A DNA stretch of 46,363 nucleotides, taken from positions 1-46,363 of the forward strand of contig JAAYKD010000051.1 of NCBI GenBank assembly GCA_012522585.1. Reading direction: 5' to 3'. The notes beneath the pieces were generated by a model. It searched no databases and had not been told where the DNA came from. It saw only the letters and a list, made by a program, of their open reading frames with translations. The DNA is from Bacillota bacterium (GTDB lineage: Bacteria; Bacillota; JAAYKD01). A program made the translations under genes and the position numbers. Below, piece after piece: positions 1-9,514 of the stretch (position 1 is its first letter; every line of letters begins with the position of its first letter).

Positions 1-48
1 CAGCAATGTTTTAAGCGGACTGATACTAATAGATCGAGGGCTTGACCA
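1..48 (+). rRNA. 23S ribosomal RNA, 3' end only
   Basis: The first 48 or so bases carry the conserved terminal segment of bacterial 23S rRNA (ACTGATACTAATAGATCGAG followed by GGCTTGACC). The rest of the gene lies to the left of the window. The exact 3' end is placed by similarity to known 23S ends and could be off by a few bases. A 5S gene follows on the same strand, so this is the tail of an rRNA operon. Confidence 0.9.
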
Positions 49-180
49 TTAACAAAATTTGTTTACAAGTTAATCGTTAAGGTGAAAGTAGCCCAATTAC
101 TAAGACTGAAGTGAATTTTTCAAAACTTTCTATGCAATTTTCAGGGTGAAGGTTAATACTTTCAACTTGACAATAGAATA
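49..180 (+). other. 23S-5S internal transcribed spacer
   Basis: This 132-base AT-rich spacer lies between the 23S end and the 5S gene. I see no tRNA cloverleaf and no open reading frame of interest. It is presumably cut out during rRNA processing. Confidence 0.7.
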
Positions 181-299
<119 letters not shown>

Positions 300-306
300 A
301 TATAAA

Positions 307-340
307 TAAGACCAGTTCATAATGAACTGGTCTTATTTTT
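307..340 (+). terminator. Rho-independent terminator of the rRNA operon
   Basis: An inverted repeat with arms AAGACCAGTTCAT and ATGAACTGGTCTT (308-320 and 322-334) is followed by ATTTTTATT. It starts 8 bases after the 5S gene and ends the rRNA transcript. Confidence 0.92.
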
Positions 341-493
341 ATTATAAGGTAGTAATGAGTCTCTGGGACTGACTGCAATGGTGATGCAGTGAATGTAAAA
401 CATTCAGCAAGGACTGAACCATCATTCTTGCTTTAGAGTTGTTATTTGTTGCTCCAACATGTTGCCTGTGGCAAGAAGCTTTGCGAGAAGGAG

Positions 494-588
494 GATGCTC
501 CAGCATGTGCCTTTGGCACAAGCCGGAGTTGCGGAACCGGCTCACTTCGTTTGCCTAAGTTCCTTATAGGACAGTCCCCGATTTGCAT
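494..588 (+). repeat. Dispersed palindromic repeat, left copy 1
   Basis: This copy matches the reverse complement of 45765-45854 closely over about 95 bases. Shared blocks include GGCACAAGCCGGAGTTGCGG, AACCGGC, GCCTAAGTTCCTTATAG and CCCCGATTTGCAT. The core can fold on itself (AGCCGG paired with CCGGCT, and GTGCC-TTT-GGCAC). No protein is evident, so it looks like a non-coding repeat family of unknown origin. Confidence 0.85.
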
Positions 589-593
589 TGTTT

Positions 594-675
594 CTAGTAT
601 GCAGCCTATGGCACATGCCGGAGTTGCGGAACCAGCATACATAGTATGCTTAGACTCCTTATAGTCTGTCTTGGA
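594..675 (+). repeat. Dispersed palindromic repeat, left copy 2 (diverged)
   Basis: A second, diverged copy directly follows the first. It keeps TGCCGGAGTTGCGGAACCAG and a changed tail (GCTTAGACTCCTTATAGTCT). The order of blocks is the same as in copy 1. Confidence 0.7.
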
Positions 676-820
676 GATTGCTTCACAATCTTTACATCTT
701 GTTGCAGGCCCTATTTCACCTTAGTGAAATTGAGGGATTAGCCTAGTGCTGCGGCCCTGTCCTGGCGAATGCTTCGCATTCTCTCCATCTTATCAGCCCT
801 TCTTGTCACGACGGCTCTAT

Positions 821-892
821 CTTGGCGAATGCTACAGTTACGGAACCGACCCACTCTGTGTGCCTAAGTTCCTTTTACCCTGTCCCTTGTGG
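821..892 (+). repeat. Dispersed palindromic repeat, left copy 3 (degenerate)
   Basis: A third, more degenerate copy shows the blocks AGTTACGGAACCG, GTGCCTAAGTTCCTT and CTGTCCC in the family order. Confidence 0.55.
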
Positions 893-1004
893 CTTATGAC
901 TGTTTATTTTGAATTTCGTAAAAGCCAAAACTTATCATAAGTATTGAAGAAAATATTATGAAATTAACAAACTCAGTGATAAATCCCTAAACTTTCTGAA
1001 GGAT

Positions 1005-1032
1005 TTGCTTTTCTTTAGTCGAATAGGATAAT
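1005..1032 (+). promoter_or_regulatory. Possible promoter of the surface-protein operon
   Basis: TTGCTT (1005-1010) and GATAAT (1027-1032) are separated by 16 bases. This is the best sigma-A-like pair just upstream of the first secreted protein. It is only a moderate match. Confidence 0.35.
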
Positions 1033-1076
1033 GAGTGAAGGATATATCTAATGACTTTTATCAAAGGGGGAACTAT

Positions 1077-2270
1077 ATGAAAGGAACAAAAGGCAAAGTC
1101 GCTATAATATTAATTTTTTCTCTCTTAATTTCTCTGTTTCCAGTTACTTTAGCTAGAGATAAAATAGCTAATGTTGAATTTATTGCCTCAAGTTTAGATA
1201 AAAACAATAATTTTTCAATAACAATGTCGATAGCCAATGCGAACTTTAATGCTTTTCAATTTGTCTTGCGGTATGATTCAGATTCGATCATGCCAATAAA
1301 TCCTCAAAGCGGACTTAAAGCGGACAGGTTTTCAGATTTCACAGAAAGAAATTTAGCCCTATCAGATGTTTTGAGTGAATTAGCATTGGATCTAGATAAG
1401 GATGCTGCTTTAATAGAATTTACAAATTATTTGACGCCTGGAAAATCCTATAGCTCCGATGGTTCAACAGTTGAAAATATTGTCAGTATAGGAAATGAAC
1501 CTATCGAAATATATAAGTTTCATTTTGAAAAAATCAGTTCAAAAACACCTCTTTTGGAATTAGCAAAACAAGATGAGGTAAAGCCTTGCAGAAACTATTT
1601 ACCTGATGGTGGAGGCATAGCATATGGAGCCAAACTACCTCTAAAAATCACCTTCGACTTAACTGAACTAGAAGGTAAACTATTAGAAGAGGAATATATT
1701 CCACCAACACCTCCAGACGACAGTGATGTTCCGCCCGAAGAGCCTGTGGAGGAAGAACCAAAAAGACCAACTACTTCTACTGAACGTTTAGAAGATACTT
1801 TAGTCTTGCAGATAGGCAATTATGCTGCAGCGCAAAATGGTATTCTATGTCATATATACCCAGGTGAAAAAGATGTTGTCCCTTATATAAAAGATGACCG
1901 TACATTTTTACCCTTTCGCTTTGTTGCTGAAAGCTTGGGCTTTAAAGTTGTTTGGGATGCAAAGACTAAAAGTGTAACTTTCTACGATGAGGAACAGAAA
2001 TTGGTTTTGGTTGTAGGCGAGAAGGACTATACTAAAAATGGTGAGCTATATTCTATGGATGTAGCCCCTGAGATAATGAATGATCGAACTATGGTCCCTA
2101 TCCGCTTTGTGGCCGAAGCTCTAGGTTTTGCCGTGGAATGGGATTCTATTTCAAAAATGGTGTTCATAACCAAAGAAGAATTACCCTGGTTATTAGATGA
2201 CGAAATAGAAGTAGAAGCTACTTCAGAAATTGCCCTTATTATTTCCCCATTGATTAGAGATTTTGTTTAG
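1077..2270 (+). CDS. Secreted cohesin-like / copper amine oxidase N-terminal-like (stalk) domain protein
   Basis: This is a 397-residue secreted protein, probably attached to or part of the cell surface. The ATG at 1077 is preferred over a GTG at 1035 because AAGGGGG lies 6 bases before it and the protein then begins with a clean signal peptide (basic start, long hydrophobic core, cleavage near the LA-RD site at about residue 26). Roughly residues 28-190 resemble a cohesin-like beta-sandwich (FQFVLRYDSDSI). An acidic, proline-rich linker follows around residues 205-235. The C-terminal half (about 250-375) has the paired RTFLPFRFVAESLGFKV and RTMVPIRFVAEALGFAV motifs of copper-amine-oxidase N-terminal-like domains, which are common in Clostridia surface proteins and are not enzymatic. 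It is first in an operon with a dockerin protein (15-base gap) and an SLH protein. The cohesin assignment is by motif only. Confidence 0.8.
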   Translation: MKGTKGKVAIILIFSLLISLFPVTLARDKIANVEFIASSLDKNNNFSITMSIANANFNAFQFVLRYDSDSIMPINPQSGLKADRFSDFTERNLALSDVLSELALDLDKDAALIEFTNYLTPGKSYSSDGSTVENIVSIGNEPIEIYKFHFEKISSKTPLLELAKQDEVKPCRNYLPDGGGIAYGAKLPLKITFDLTELEGKLLEEEYIPPTPPDDSDVPPEEPVEEEPKRPTTSTERLEDTLVLQIGNYAAAQNGILCHIYPGEKDVVPYIKDDRTFLPFRFVAESLGFKVVWDAKTKSVTFYDEEQKLVLVVGEKDYTKNGELYSMDVAPEIMNDRTMVPIRFVAEALGFAVEWDSISKMVFITKEELPWLLDDEIEVEATSEIALIISPLIRDFV

Positions 2271-2284
2271 AGGAGGGATCATAA

Positions 2285-3130
2285 ATGAAAAAAATTAGAC
2301 CCTTGTTATTTTTCTTTATTTTATCAGTTTTCCTCTTTTCTTTTTCTATTTTGGCAACAACAATTACTTTGGAAGGAGTTGAAATAGATAGTTCAAAATT
2401 GCTCGTGCCTGATGAAAACTGGAAATACAGTTTGATTTACCAAGAAGAAAGCCCTGAGGAATTGAGCGATGGCCAACAAATTGTAATTTTAGTTGTCAAA
2501 GGTATTGCCAGCGAAATCGGTGGCTTGATAATTTCGGCAGATACCATACAGTATATCGACCAAACTGCTTCTACGGATACCAAGGTTGAGTTTTTAGGTT
2601 TTATGCCTAAGAAAGTACCCAATTGTACTGTTTTATTAGGTGGGATAGCTGGTGGCCCAAAAATAGTCGGTTATATAGAAGCAGAACCGGTTAGTGTAAA
2701 AGGTAAAGTTAAAATTGAGGGTTTAACACCTGCCACAATTGAGCTTGTGGATGAATTTAATCATGTACAATCTTTTTTTAGTGATTTGCCTGCGAAAAAC
2801 TCAGGTATTGCTGATTTTTTGTTAGAAAAGGTTAAGCCAGGAAATTATAGTTTTAAAATCAGCAAGTTTGGACATACTTCTCATTCCCAAACAATAGCCG
2901 TTGAAGAATTTGATTTATATATTGGCTCTTTCATAATTTATGGTGGTGATTTTAACCATAATGGCTCTATAAATGTATATGATTTGGGATTATTACTTGA
3001 TGATTACGGAAAAGATGTTAAAGATGCTTTAAATACAGCATGTGATATCAATGAAAATGGCTCTATAAATGTATATGATTTAAGTATATTTTTGGACAAC
3101 TATGGAAAGCAAAGTATTAAATTAAATTAA
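2285..3130 (+). CDS. Secreted protein with C-terminal type I dockerin-like repeats
   Basis: This 281-residue protein starts with a signal peptide (MKKIRPLLFFFILSVFLFSF). The ATG follows a GAGGAGGG site at about 6 bases. Residues 27-130 match no family I recognise. About 135-215 looks like a carboxypeptidase-regulatory-like beta domain (SVKGKVKIEGLTPATIELVD). The C-terminus has two F-hand calcium-binding repeats typical of dockerins: GDFNHNGSINVYDLGLLLDD at about 221-240 and CDINENGSINVYDLSIFLDN at about 256-275, each with D-x-N-x-N-G-x-I-x-x-x-D. Dockerins bind cohesin domains, and both neighbouring genes encode cohesin-like N-termini, so an intra-operon partner is plausible. The part of the protein that the dockerin would recruit is of unknown function. 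Confidence 0.85.
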   Translation: MKKIRPLLFFFILSVFLFSFSILATTITLEGVEIDSSKLLVPDENWKYSLIYQEESPEELSDGQQIVILVVKGIASEIGGLIISADTIQYIDQTASTDTKVEFLGFMPKKVPNCTVLLGGIAGGPKIVGYIEAEPVSVKGKVKIEGLTPATIELVDEFNHVQSFFSDLPAKNSGIADFLLEKVKPGNYSFKISKFGHTSHSQTIAVEEFDLYIGSFIIYGGDFNHNGSINVYDLGLLLDDYGKDVKDALNTACDINENGSINVYDLSIFLDNYGKQSIKLN

Positions 3131-3142
3131 GGTGGTGCTATA

Positions 3143-6100
3143 ATGAGGAATAAAAAATATAGTCTTTTGTTTTTAATGTTGATATTGTCAATTTTGTTGG
3201 CTAATTTTGTTAGTGCACAAACCAAACCTCAGATAAAAGTTGAAACTAATTCTATTGAGGGTGTTGAAAATGCTTATTCAATGGTCTTTAGTGTTGAGCC
3301 TAAAAGTCTAAATTCTTCAGTTAATTTATTATCGACGGTGGTTTCTTTTGATAATACTGTTATTCAACCTATTAGAATTTTGAAAAGCGGACCTAGCGAT
3401 GTTAACATAGAAAATAACTCTGAAATTAAAACTTGTTTTCAAGTTTTAGCTGAATATGATATTGAATTAGAGTTTGAAACCTCAAAAGCAAGATGGGAAA
3501 TAGATGAAAAGAAACAAAGAACTGCTTTCGATTATGTTTTAACTCAAGCTTCTGACGGGAATTATACTCAGCGTGGCCCTCAAGATATGTTTGCCTTCAA
3601 TTTTCGATTAGCTGATGATAAAACTGTAAATGATTTAAAAAAAGGAACAATTAAAATTGAAACCGATCGAAGTGAAGGTGGCTTCTTGGCATCATTTTAC
3701 CCAGATCCTGAGGAAAGAAACGGAATTTTCCTTAAAGAAATAGACGCAACGGAGTTCTTTTACCCCAAAATTGATGGCAAAAATGAAGCAGATTTAATAA
3801 AATTCGATTATCCAAATAGCACAAAAACTATTTTAGGAAAAATTCAATTATCGGTAGAAAATGATGTTGATACAGTTTATATTCCTGCAGATGCTGAAAC
3901 TGAGCCTAACAAATTAAAGATTACTGCCAAACTATTCGACGAAGATGGCGACGATTATGAGTTGAAAGGTGAGGTTCTTTGGTCTGTAGTAGCTTCTGGA
4001 CCAAAAAATGTAGTGCTAGATGGCGATAATCCATTAGAGCAGCTTCTTGTTATAAACCCAGGTGAGGAAGAAGGAACAGTAACAATCAATGTAACAATTG
4101 AAGGAAAAACAGCATCGATAACTCTTGATGTTGAAAGATATGCTTCAGTGGTAACAGATATTAAGTTTTACTATAGTGACGAGGAAATTGTTGATTCATT
4201 TGAATTTGAAATACCCTCTGGTAGCCTGGCAAGTATTAGAACAGCTTTGATAGCTATAGCCTATGATCAATACGGTTTTGGCATGAGCAATCAAACAATT
4301 ACTTGGATCTTTCCTAATACTACTAATGTAATCTTCGAGCATGAAAATGCTGGTAGAGAATTTTATTTTAAAGTTGATCAGACAGCCCAAGCATATAAAT
4401 ACGATGTAACAGCAAAAGTTGGTGACGTGGAGAGAGATTTAGAAATCCGTTTTACGAAACTCGTTTCAGCCTTAAAAGATTCGATAGAATTTCCTGTAAC
4501 TAAATACACGGGGTCAAAATTGATGCCGAAACCCACTATTAAAGACGGAGATTATACTCTCGAAGAGAATAAAGATTATACAGTTGATTATCCTTTCGAT
4601 ATCATTGATGTTAAAAAAGATGGAGATTATATTATTGTCACAGGTCTAGATCTATATAAAGGCGATTTTGATCCAGTTGTATATGTTACCAAAGCAACTT
4701 ACTCAGGCGAATTAAAATATAGTACATTTGTTGTCAGCAATACCGATGCTACTGGCAAGACATACAATTTGCGAGAAAAGGTTGAAGAAGTGGCAGGTTT
4801 CAAGAATTTGAAATTTAAAAATCCAACCTACGTAGCAACAGGTCTTTTAACGGGTAGTCCAAGTGTGACAGAGCTGGGTATCTTAACTTTTGACGTAACC
4901 TCACAGACAGCTGGACAAAGTGGTCAGATTAAAGTCACTGTGGAAAATCAAAACTATGAAGATGTAGAAGTTTTGTTAACAGTTACAACCACCGATGTTG
5001 ATCCGGTGTGGACAGCTGTTGATACTTTATTTAAAACTCCCGAATACGTTTATGGAGATCAAAACGATAAGATTAATTTGCCCAGCAGTGGAACGGCCAA
5101 AGCTGGAGATGAAATTCTAGAAGGAAGCTTCAGTTATAAAGATGGCGCAACAATTCAAGATAGCGGTAGCAAAACCATTGCTGTCGTCTTTACTGTTACT
5201 ACAGATGGTCAATACAAAGGTGTGACTATTGAAAAGAATTACACTGTAAATATTGCACCTAAACCGATAACTGTTGTTGCTGATGATAAAGTCAAGAAAT
5301 ACGGTGAAGATAATCCAGCATTGACTTTTTCGGTAAACTCAGGCGATTTAGTTGGTAACGATACTGAAACGATCATTAAAGATGGTTTGACTCTGAGCAC
5401 AAAAGCAGGTAAAACTAGCGATGTAGGTGTGTATGATATAACAGGTGAAGACTCAGATCCCAATGATAATTATGTGATTACAGTGACAAAAGGAAAACTG
5501 ACTATCGATAAAGCAACAATAACAAAAATTAATACAGATATGCCTTCTTATTCAGAATTGGCAAATCATCCTAAGAACACAGATTTAAACAAACTTAAAG
5601 AGCTTGTCGTTTTAAATAAAGTTGAAGCTGTTTACGGTTCAAACAACAATGTTGATATATCTGTTACCTGGGATTATGTTGAGGGAACTACCTTTGATAT
5701 TAAAGGAAAAAATTATAAACTCAATGCTAAGTTTGATGTAGGCAATAACTTTGAACCATATAGCGATGCAAACTATCAAGCAACTATTACTGTAACGCCC
5801 ATAAATGGAACTCTAAAAACCGTCATAGATAAAAACGTTACAATCGCCAAAGCGACTAGGGATGCAGCTAAAGACTATGAGGATTTTGACCTACCGGATG
5901 AGCTTGAGTATAATTTGGACAATTCAGTGGGTGACAAAAAATATTCAAGTTTGAAATGGGATATGTCCCTTGATGATTTAAGAGCTATTCCAGTTGACGG
6001 CAGTACTGTAGTGACTTTGGTTCAAAGTACAGACGATGGCAATGTACCTAGCTGGCTGACCATTGACCCTGTTTCCATCACGGTGAACATCACTGAGAAG

Positions 6101-9058
6101 CATGTAATACCTTCTACTGATATTACAGTAGCATCTAAAACAATAACCTATGGTGAGGCTTTTGATCCTGTCGCTGAAAATTCAGCTTCAATCGCTAATG
6201 CAGATGACCACGGAAACCCTGTAGTAACTTATAGCTATACAGTTAAAGCTACAGGTGAAGAGCTATCTGAGCAGCCAAAGGATGCCGGTGAGTATTTACT
6301 GGTAGCCACCTATGAAAGCGATACTCATATAGGGTCAAATAGTGCAGATTTCACCATCAATCCCAAGAAGATTACAGTTATTATTGAAAATCAAGAGCGA
6401 ATTTACGGTGCTGAAAATCCTGAATTGACTTGGAAATTAGATTCAAGCTCAACTCTTGCTTTCGCTGAGGAAGAAAAAGATTTACTGGTGGAATTGACTT
6501 GCTTGGCGGATGAGAAAACCAAAGTAGAAGATTCCCCGGTCGATATTACAGGAGATTCAACCAATACAAACTACAAGATAACATTTGTAGGTGAAACCGA
6601 TCCTACCGATCTTACTGTTAATGTTGGTAAATTGACAATCAATAGGGCTCCTATTGATGCCATGACACCTGTTATCACTACAGTACCGCCAATCTCACCT
6701 GTGCCTATCGGTTACGATTTGATCGCATCTCTCCCCGGGGTTGACGATGCTGAATTGAACTGGCAATGGTACAAAGAAGGAACGCTAATTAGTGGCGAAA
6801 CAAATAAAGCCTATACTGTGAAAATAGAAGATTCCAACAAAGAATTCACAGTCAAAGCCATAGCCAAAAAGATCAACTATGAGAAAACCTCACTACCCAG
6901 CGATTCTATTGCAATCGAAAGAGCTGAAGTCCAAGGTCCAGCAAATATCACAATTTCAAACGATGTGGATCCCTTTGGGAAAATCAGTGTTGGCGATACT
7001 GTCAAAGCTGTAAATATGTTTGTACCTGATGTAGCTAAATCTTTCAGCTATAAATGGTTTATCGATGGACAAGAAGTCGTCGGTGAAACAAGTGAAACTT
7101 ATGTCATTCGACTCGAAGACAGTGACAAAAAGATTTCTGTTGAGATAAATGTTGAAGACGATTATCAAGGAAGCTCTAAATCGGCAGAATTTGAAATCGG
7201 CAAAATGATTCTTGATACATCTTTTACAATCGATGATCCAGGTGTATTAACGCCTGGCGTAGACGATCAGCTCAATGTTGACGTAAGCGGTTTAAAGGTG
7301 GCAGGAAAATATATCCATATAGACCAAGATTTCACCATCGTTTGGTTGCGTAACGGTCAACCAATTCAAGGTGAAACAGAGGATTCCTACACTTTGAAGA
7401 AAGAAGATCTAGGTCAAACAGTAGCTGTTAAATTAGTCGCTGCAGGCGATTATACAGGTGAAGGTTTTGCTACAAACAGTTTCACAATTGCTGCAGCTAA
7501 ACCAGAAGATCCAACATTCAACGGTAGTGCTGACGATCGAGTGATCAATGTTTATTGGAGCGAACCTTTCGACAACGGAAGCCCCATTACCCACTACACA
7601 TTGCAACTCGACACAGAGAACCCAATAGTCATTGCAGCAGGAATAACTCGTCATCAGTTCAAGAATCTCAAGAACGGGCAGAAATACGATGTTTATTTAA
7701 CCGCTCATAACTTAATCGGTGATAGTGCTACAGTGACCAGAAGCTTTACCCCGGTCGAGCCGGAAGAAGAATATGTTCCGGTACTACCGCCTAAACCTCC
7801 TGTAGATGAAGTGCCGGTACTTATTGACGGTCAAGAAAAGCAATTGGCAACTCAAGAAGAGAAAACATCCGAAACTGGTAAAACAGAGACCATCATCACA
7901 GTAAGTGAAGATATTGAAGAAGCTCTGGATGAAGCAAGTGCAGCCGAACCTAAGGTTGGCCTTGAATTCACTAAGCCTGCCGATACCTACACTTCTGTTT
8001 TGCCGGCCAAGGGTGCCAAGGCCATGAAGGGCAAAGGCACAGTTTTAGAAATCAAGACTCCGGAGGCAATTTTTGAACTGCCTCTCGACAAAATGGATCT
8101 TGAGGAAAAACTGGAAGAACTCTATCCAGAAGCTGATTTAGCAGATCTGAGAGTTATAGTCACAATCGGTGAAGCCGACGAAGAGACTGTAGCTGAGGTA
8201 GAAAAAATCTTAGAAACTGCCGGGTTAAACCAGGTTGCTACTCCGGTCAGATTTAAAGTTAGCGCCGAATACGAAGATGAAATCCAAGAAATTGGTGAAT
8301 TGACTGGCTTTGCAACCAGAACAATCATTTTGCCTGAAGGAACCGATCCAACTCTCGTCACGACAGCAGTAACTGTCGACAAAGAAGGAAACGTTTTCCA
8401 TCTGCCAACCCAAGTTATCGAGGTAGATGGTCAGATTCAGGTTAGAGTCAATGCTTTCTTCGATGCCGACTATACAGTGATCTATAACACCAAGACCTTT
8501 GCTGATATTGAGACTCATTGGGCCAAAGAATCCATTGAAGATATGGCAGCTCGCTTGATTGTCAACGGTGTCAACCAAGAGAATTATGAACCCAAGCGGG
8601 ATATTACCCGAGCAGAATTTGCTGCTATAATCATCAGAAGCTTAGGCCTCAAGCCTGAGATGTCTGATCAGGTCTTCAGTGATGTAGAACTGGATAAATG
8701 GTATGCCGATGTGGTCTATACAGCGGTTAAACATGGACTCATTCAAGGCTACGCTGATGGAACATTCGATCCTGATGCACCTATCACCCGTGAACAGGCC
8801 ATGACCATCATCTGGAGAGCTATGAAGCTGACCATCTTAAGAACCGATTATACAGCTGAAGAAGCCGATCTAATTATCGGTGTATTCAAAGACAATGACG
8901 AAGTGGCTAAATATGCTCAAGAAGCAATTGCCGCTTGTGTCGATAACGGAATTGTTCAAGGCCGTAGTCAAGATGAAATTGACGCCAAAGAAAGCATCAC
9001 TAGAGCTGAAGTAGCAGTTCTGGTTCAACGCATGCTGGAAACTGCCAATTTAATCTAA
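3143..9058 (+). CDS. Giant multi-domain S-layer-type surface protein with C-terminal SLH domains
   Basis: This 1971-residue protein has a signal peptide (about 1-26), a cohesin-like domain (about 28-190) and bacterial Ig-like modules (about 230-440). An MBG/YGX-type module sits near 705-790 (KPITVVADDKVKKYGEDNP) and a second near 1070-1170 (ITVIIENQERIYGAENP). Three related Ig-like units (WQWYKEGTLISGET, YKWFIDGQEVVGET, IVWLRNGQPIQGET) lie between about 1180 and 1450, followed by a fibronectin type III domain (about 1455-1540). An acidic/proline hinge and an alpha/beta region come next. Three SLH repeats end the protein (about 1785-1971), with ITRAEF, ITREQA and ITRAEV motifs. SLH domains bind pyruvylated wall polymers, so it should be anchored non-covalently to the wall. 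AAGGTGGTG precedes the ATG. It ends the operon and is followed by a strong terminator. The 5' two-thirds are noticeably more AT-rich than the 3' third. Confidence 0.92.
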   Translation: MRNKKYSLLFLMLILSILLANFVSAQTKPQIKVETNSIEGVENAYSMVFSVEPKSLNSSVNLLSTVVSFDNTVIQPIRILKSGPSDVNIENNSEIKTCFQVLAEYDIELEFETSKARWEIDEKKQRTAFDYVLTQASDGNYTQRGPQDMFAFNFRLADDKTVNDLKKGTIKIETDRSEGGFLASFYPDPEERNGIFLKEIDATEFFYPKIDGKNEADLIKFDYPNSTKTILGKIQLSVENDVDTVYIPADAETEPNKLKITAKLFDEDGDDYELKGEVLWSVVASGPKNVVLDGDNPLEQLLVINPGEEEGTVTINVTIEGKTASITLDVERYASVVTDIKFYYSDEEIVDSFEFEIPSGSLASIRTALIAIAYDQYGFGMSNQTITWIFPNTTNVIFEHENAGREFYFKVDQTAQAYKYDVTAKVGDVERDLEIRFTKLVSALKDSIEFPVTKYTGSKLMPKPTIKDGDYTLEENKDYTVDYPFDIIDVKKDGDYIIVTGLDLYKGDFDPVVYVTKATYSGELKYSTFVVSNTDATGKTYNLREKVEEVAGFKNLKFKNPTYVATGLLTGSPSVTELGILTFDVTSQTAGQSGQIKVTVENQNYEDVEVLLTVTTTDVDPVWTAVDTLFKTPEYVYGDQNDKINLPSSGTAKAGDEILEGSFSYKDGATIQDSGSKTIAVVFTVTTDGQYKGVTIEKNYTVNIAPKPITVVADDKVKKYGEDNPALTFSVNSGDLVGNDTETIIKDGLTLSTKAGKTSDVGVYDITGEDSDPNDNYVITVTKGKLTIDKATITKINTDMPSYSELANHPKNTDLNKLKELVVLNKVEAVYGSNNNVDISVTWDYVEGTTFDIKGKNYKLNAKFDVGNNFEPYSDANYQATITVTPINGTLKTVIDKNVTIAKATRDAAKDYEDFDLPDELEYNLDNSVGDKKYSSLKWDMSLDDLRAIPVDGSTVVTLVQSTDDGNVPSWLTIDPVSITVNITEKHVIPSTDITVASKTITYGEAFDPVAENSASIANADDHGNPVVTYSYTVKATGEELSEQPKDAGEYLLVATYESDTHIGSNSADFTINPKKITVIIENQERIYGAENPELTWKLDSSSTLAFAEEEKDLLVELTCLADEKTKVEDSPVDITGDSTNTNYKITFVGETDPTDLTVNVGKLTINRAPIDAMTPVITTVPPISPVPIGYDLIASLPGVDDAELNWQWYKEGTLISGETNKAYTVKIEDSNKEFTVKAIAKKINYEKTSLPSDSIAIERAEVQGPANITISNDVDPFGKISVGDTVKAVNMFVPDVAKSFSYKWFIDGQEVVGETSETYVIRLEDSDKKISVEINVEDDYQGSSKSAEFEIGKMILDTSFTIDDPGVLTPGVDDQLNVDVSGLKVAGKYIHIDQDFTIVWLRNGQPIQGETEDSYTLKKEDLGQTVAVKLVAAGDYTGEGFATNSFTIAAAKPEDPTFNGSADDRVINVYWSEPFDNGSPITHYTLQLDTENPIVIAAGITRHQFKNLKNGQKYDVYLTAHNLIGDSATVTRSFTPVEPEEEYVPVLPPKPPVDEVPVLIDGQEKQLATQEEKTSETGKTETIITVSEDIEEALDEASAAEPKVGLEFTKPADTYTSVLPAKGAKAMKGKGTVLEIKTPEAIFELPLDKMDLEEKLEELYPEADLADLRVIVTIGEADEETVAEVEKILETAGLNQVATPVRFKVSAEYEDEIQEIGELTGFATRTIILPEGTDPTLVTTAVTVDKEGNVFHLPTQVIEVDGQIQVRVNAFFDADYTVIYNTKTFADIETHWAKESIEDMAARLIVNGVNQENYEPKRDITRAEFAAIIIRSLGLKPEMSDQVFSDVELDKWYADVVYTAVKHGLIQGYADGTFDPDAPITREQAMTIIWRAMKLTILRTDYTAEEADLIIGVFKDNDEVAKYAQEAIAACVDNGIVQGRSQDEIDAKESITRAEVAVLVQRMLETANLI

Positions 9059-9097
9059 ACTACAGTCAGCGATTTAAAAGTATCACTAAAAGAACTG

Positions 9098-9135
9098 AGA
9101 GCTGCCGGGAATTTCCCGGCAGCTCTTTTTATTTA
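9098..9135 (+). terminator. Rho-independent terminator of the surface-protein operon
   Basis: A perfect 13-bp stem (AGAGCTGCCGGGA / TCCCGGCAGCTCT, loop ATT) is followed by TTTTTATTT. Confidence 0.95.
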
Positions 9136-9514
9136 TGCTAACTCCAAAAACGAAGTTTATTTTGTAGTTTATTCTTTAAGTGCCTAAATTCTTTAGAGGA
9201 TAGGCAACAATGTGATTGATAGGTCTAGTGTGTTTGGCAATAGATAAATACAATTTTTGGCAATCAGAAGAGCAATTGGACTAATTGCCAGCACTAGCCT
9301 TATTTTATTAGTTAATTAATCATTCGACAGATTTGGCTGGTAAACATTACCTTGTGAGGATTAAGCAATAGCGGTTTTCCTTTTGCCGGCCAGATAAGTC
9401 TCTTCAACTTAAAGAAATTCGTCTAGATTCAACATAAAGAAGATATTTAGCAGGATTTTTCTTGCATTAGGAAGAAGTTGAGACTGTATAAATAAAAGGG
9501 TAGGAGTGAATAAA
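9136..9514. other. Intergenic region without a recognisable gene
   Basis: These 379 bases between the terminator and the aminotransferase contain no supported gene. A block at about 9180-9205 (TGCCTAAATTCTTTAGAGGA) weakly resembles the TGCCTAAGTTCCTTATAGGA tail of the dispersed repeat and may be a decayed copy. No strong promoter was found. Confidence 0.6.

Larger units (their letters stand above)
341..1034. other. Gene-free region with repeated palindromic elements
   Basis: About 690 bases between the rRNA terminator and the surface-protein operon hold no convincing gene. Reading frames here (446-664, 746-940) are made of repeat sequence and lack ribosome binding sites. The region contains several versions of one repeat (about 449-479 partial, 494-588, 594-675, 821-892) and small palindromes such as GCGAATGC-TTC-GCATTC near 765-781 and TTTCAC-CTTA-GTGAAA near 713-728. 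Related sequence in inverted orientation occurs at 45765-45854 and 46056-46144. Confidence 0.75.

Noticed and set aside
342-940. Several reading frames on both strands between the rRNA terminator and the surface operon
   Set aside because: They consist of the palindromic repeat copies, have poor starts and show no protein pattern.
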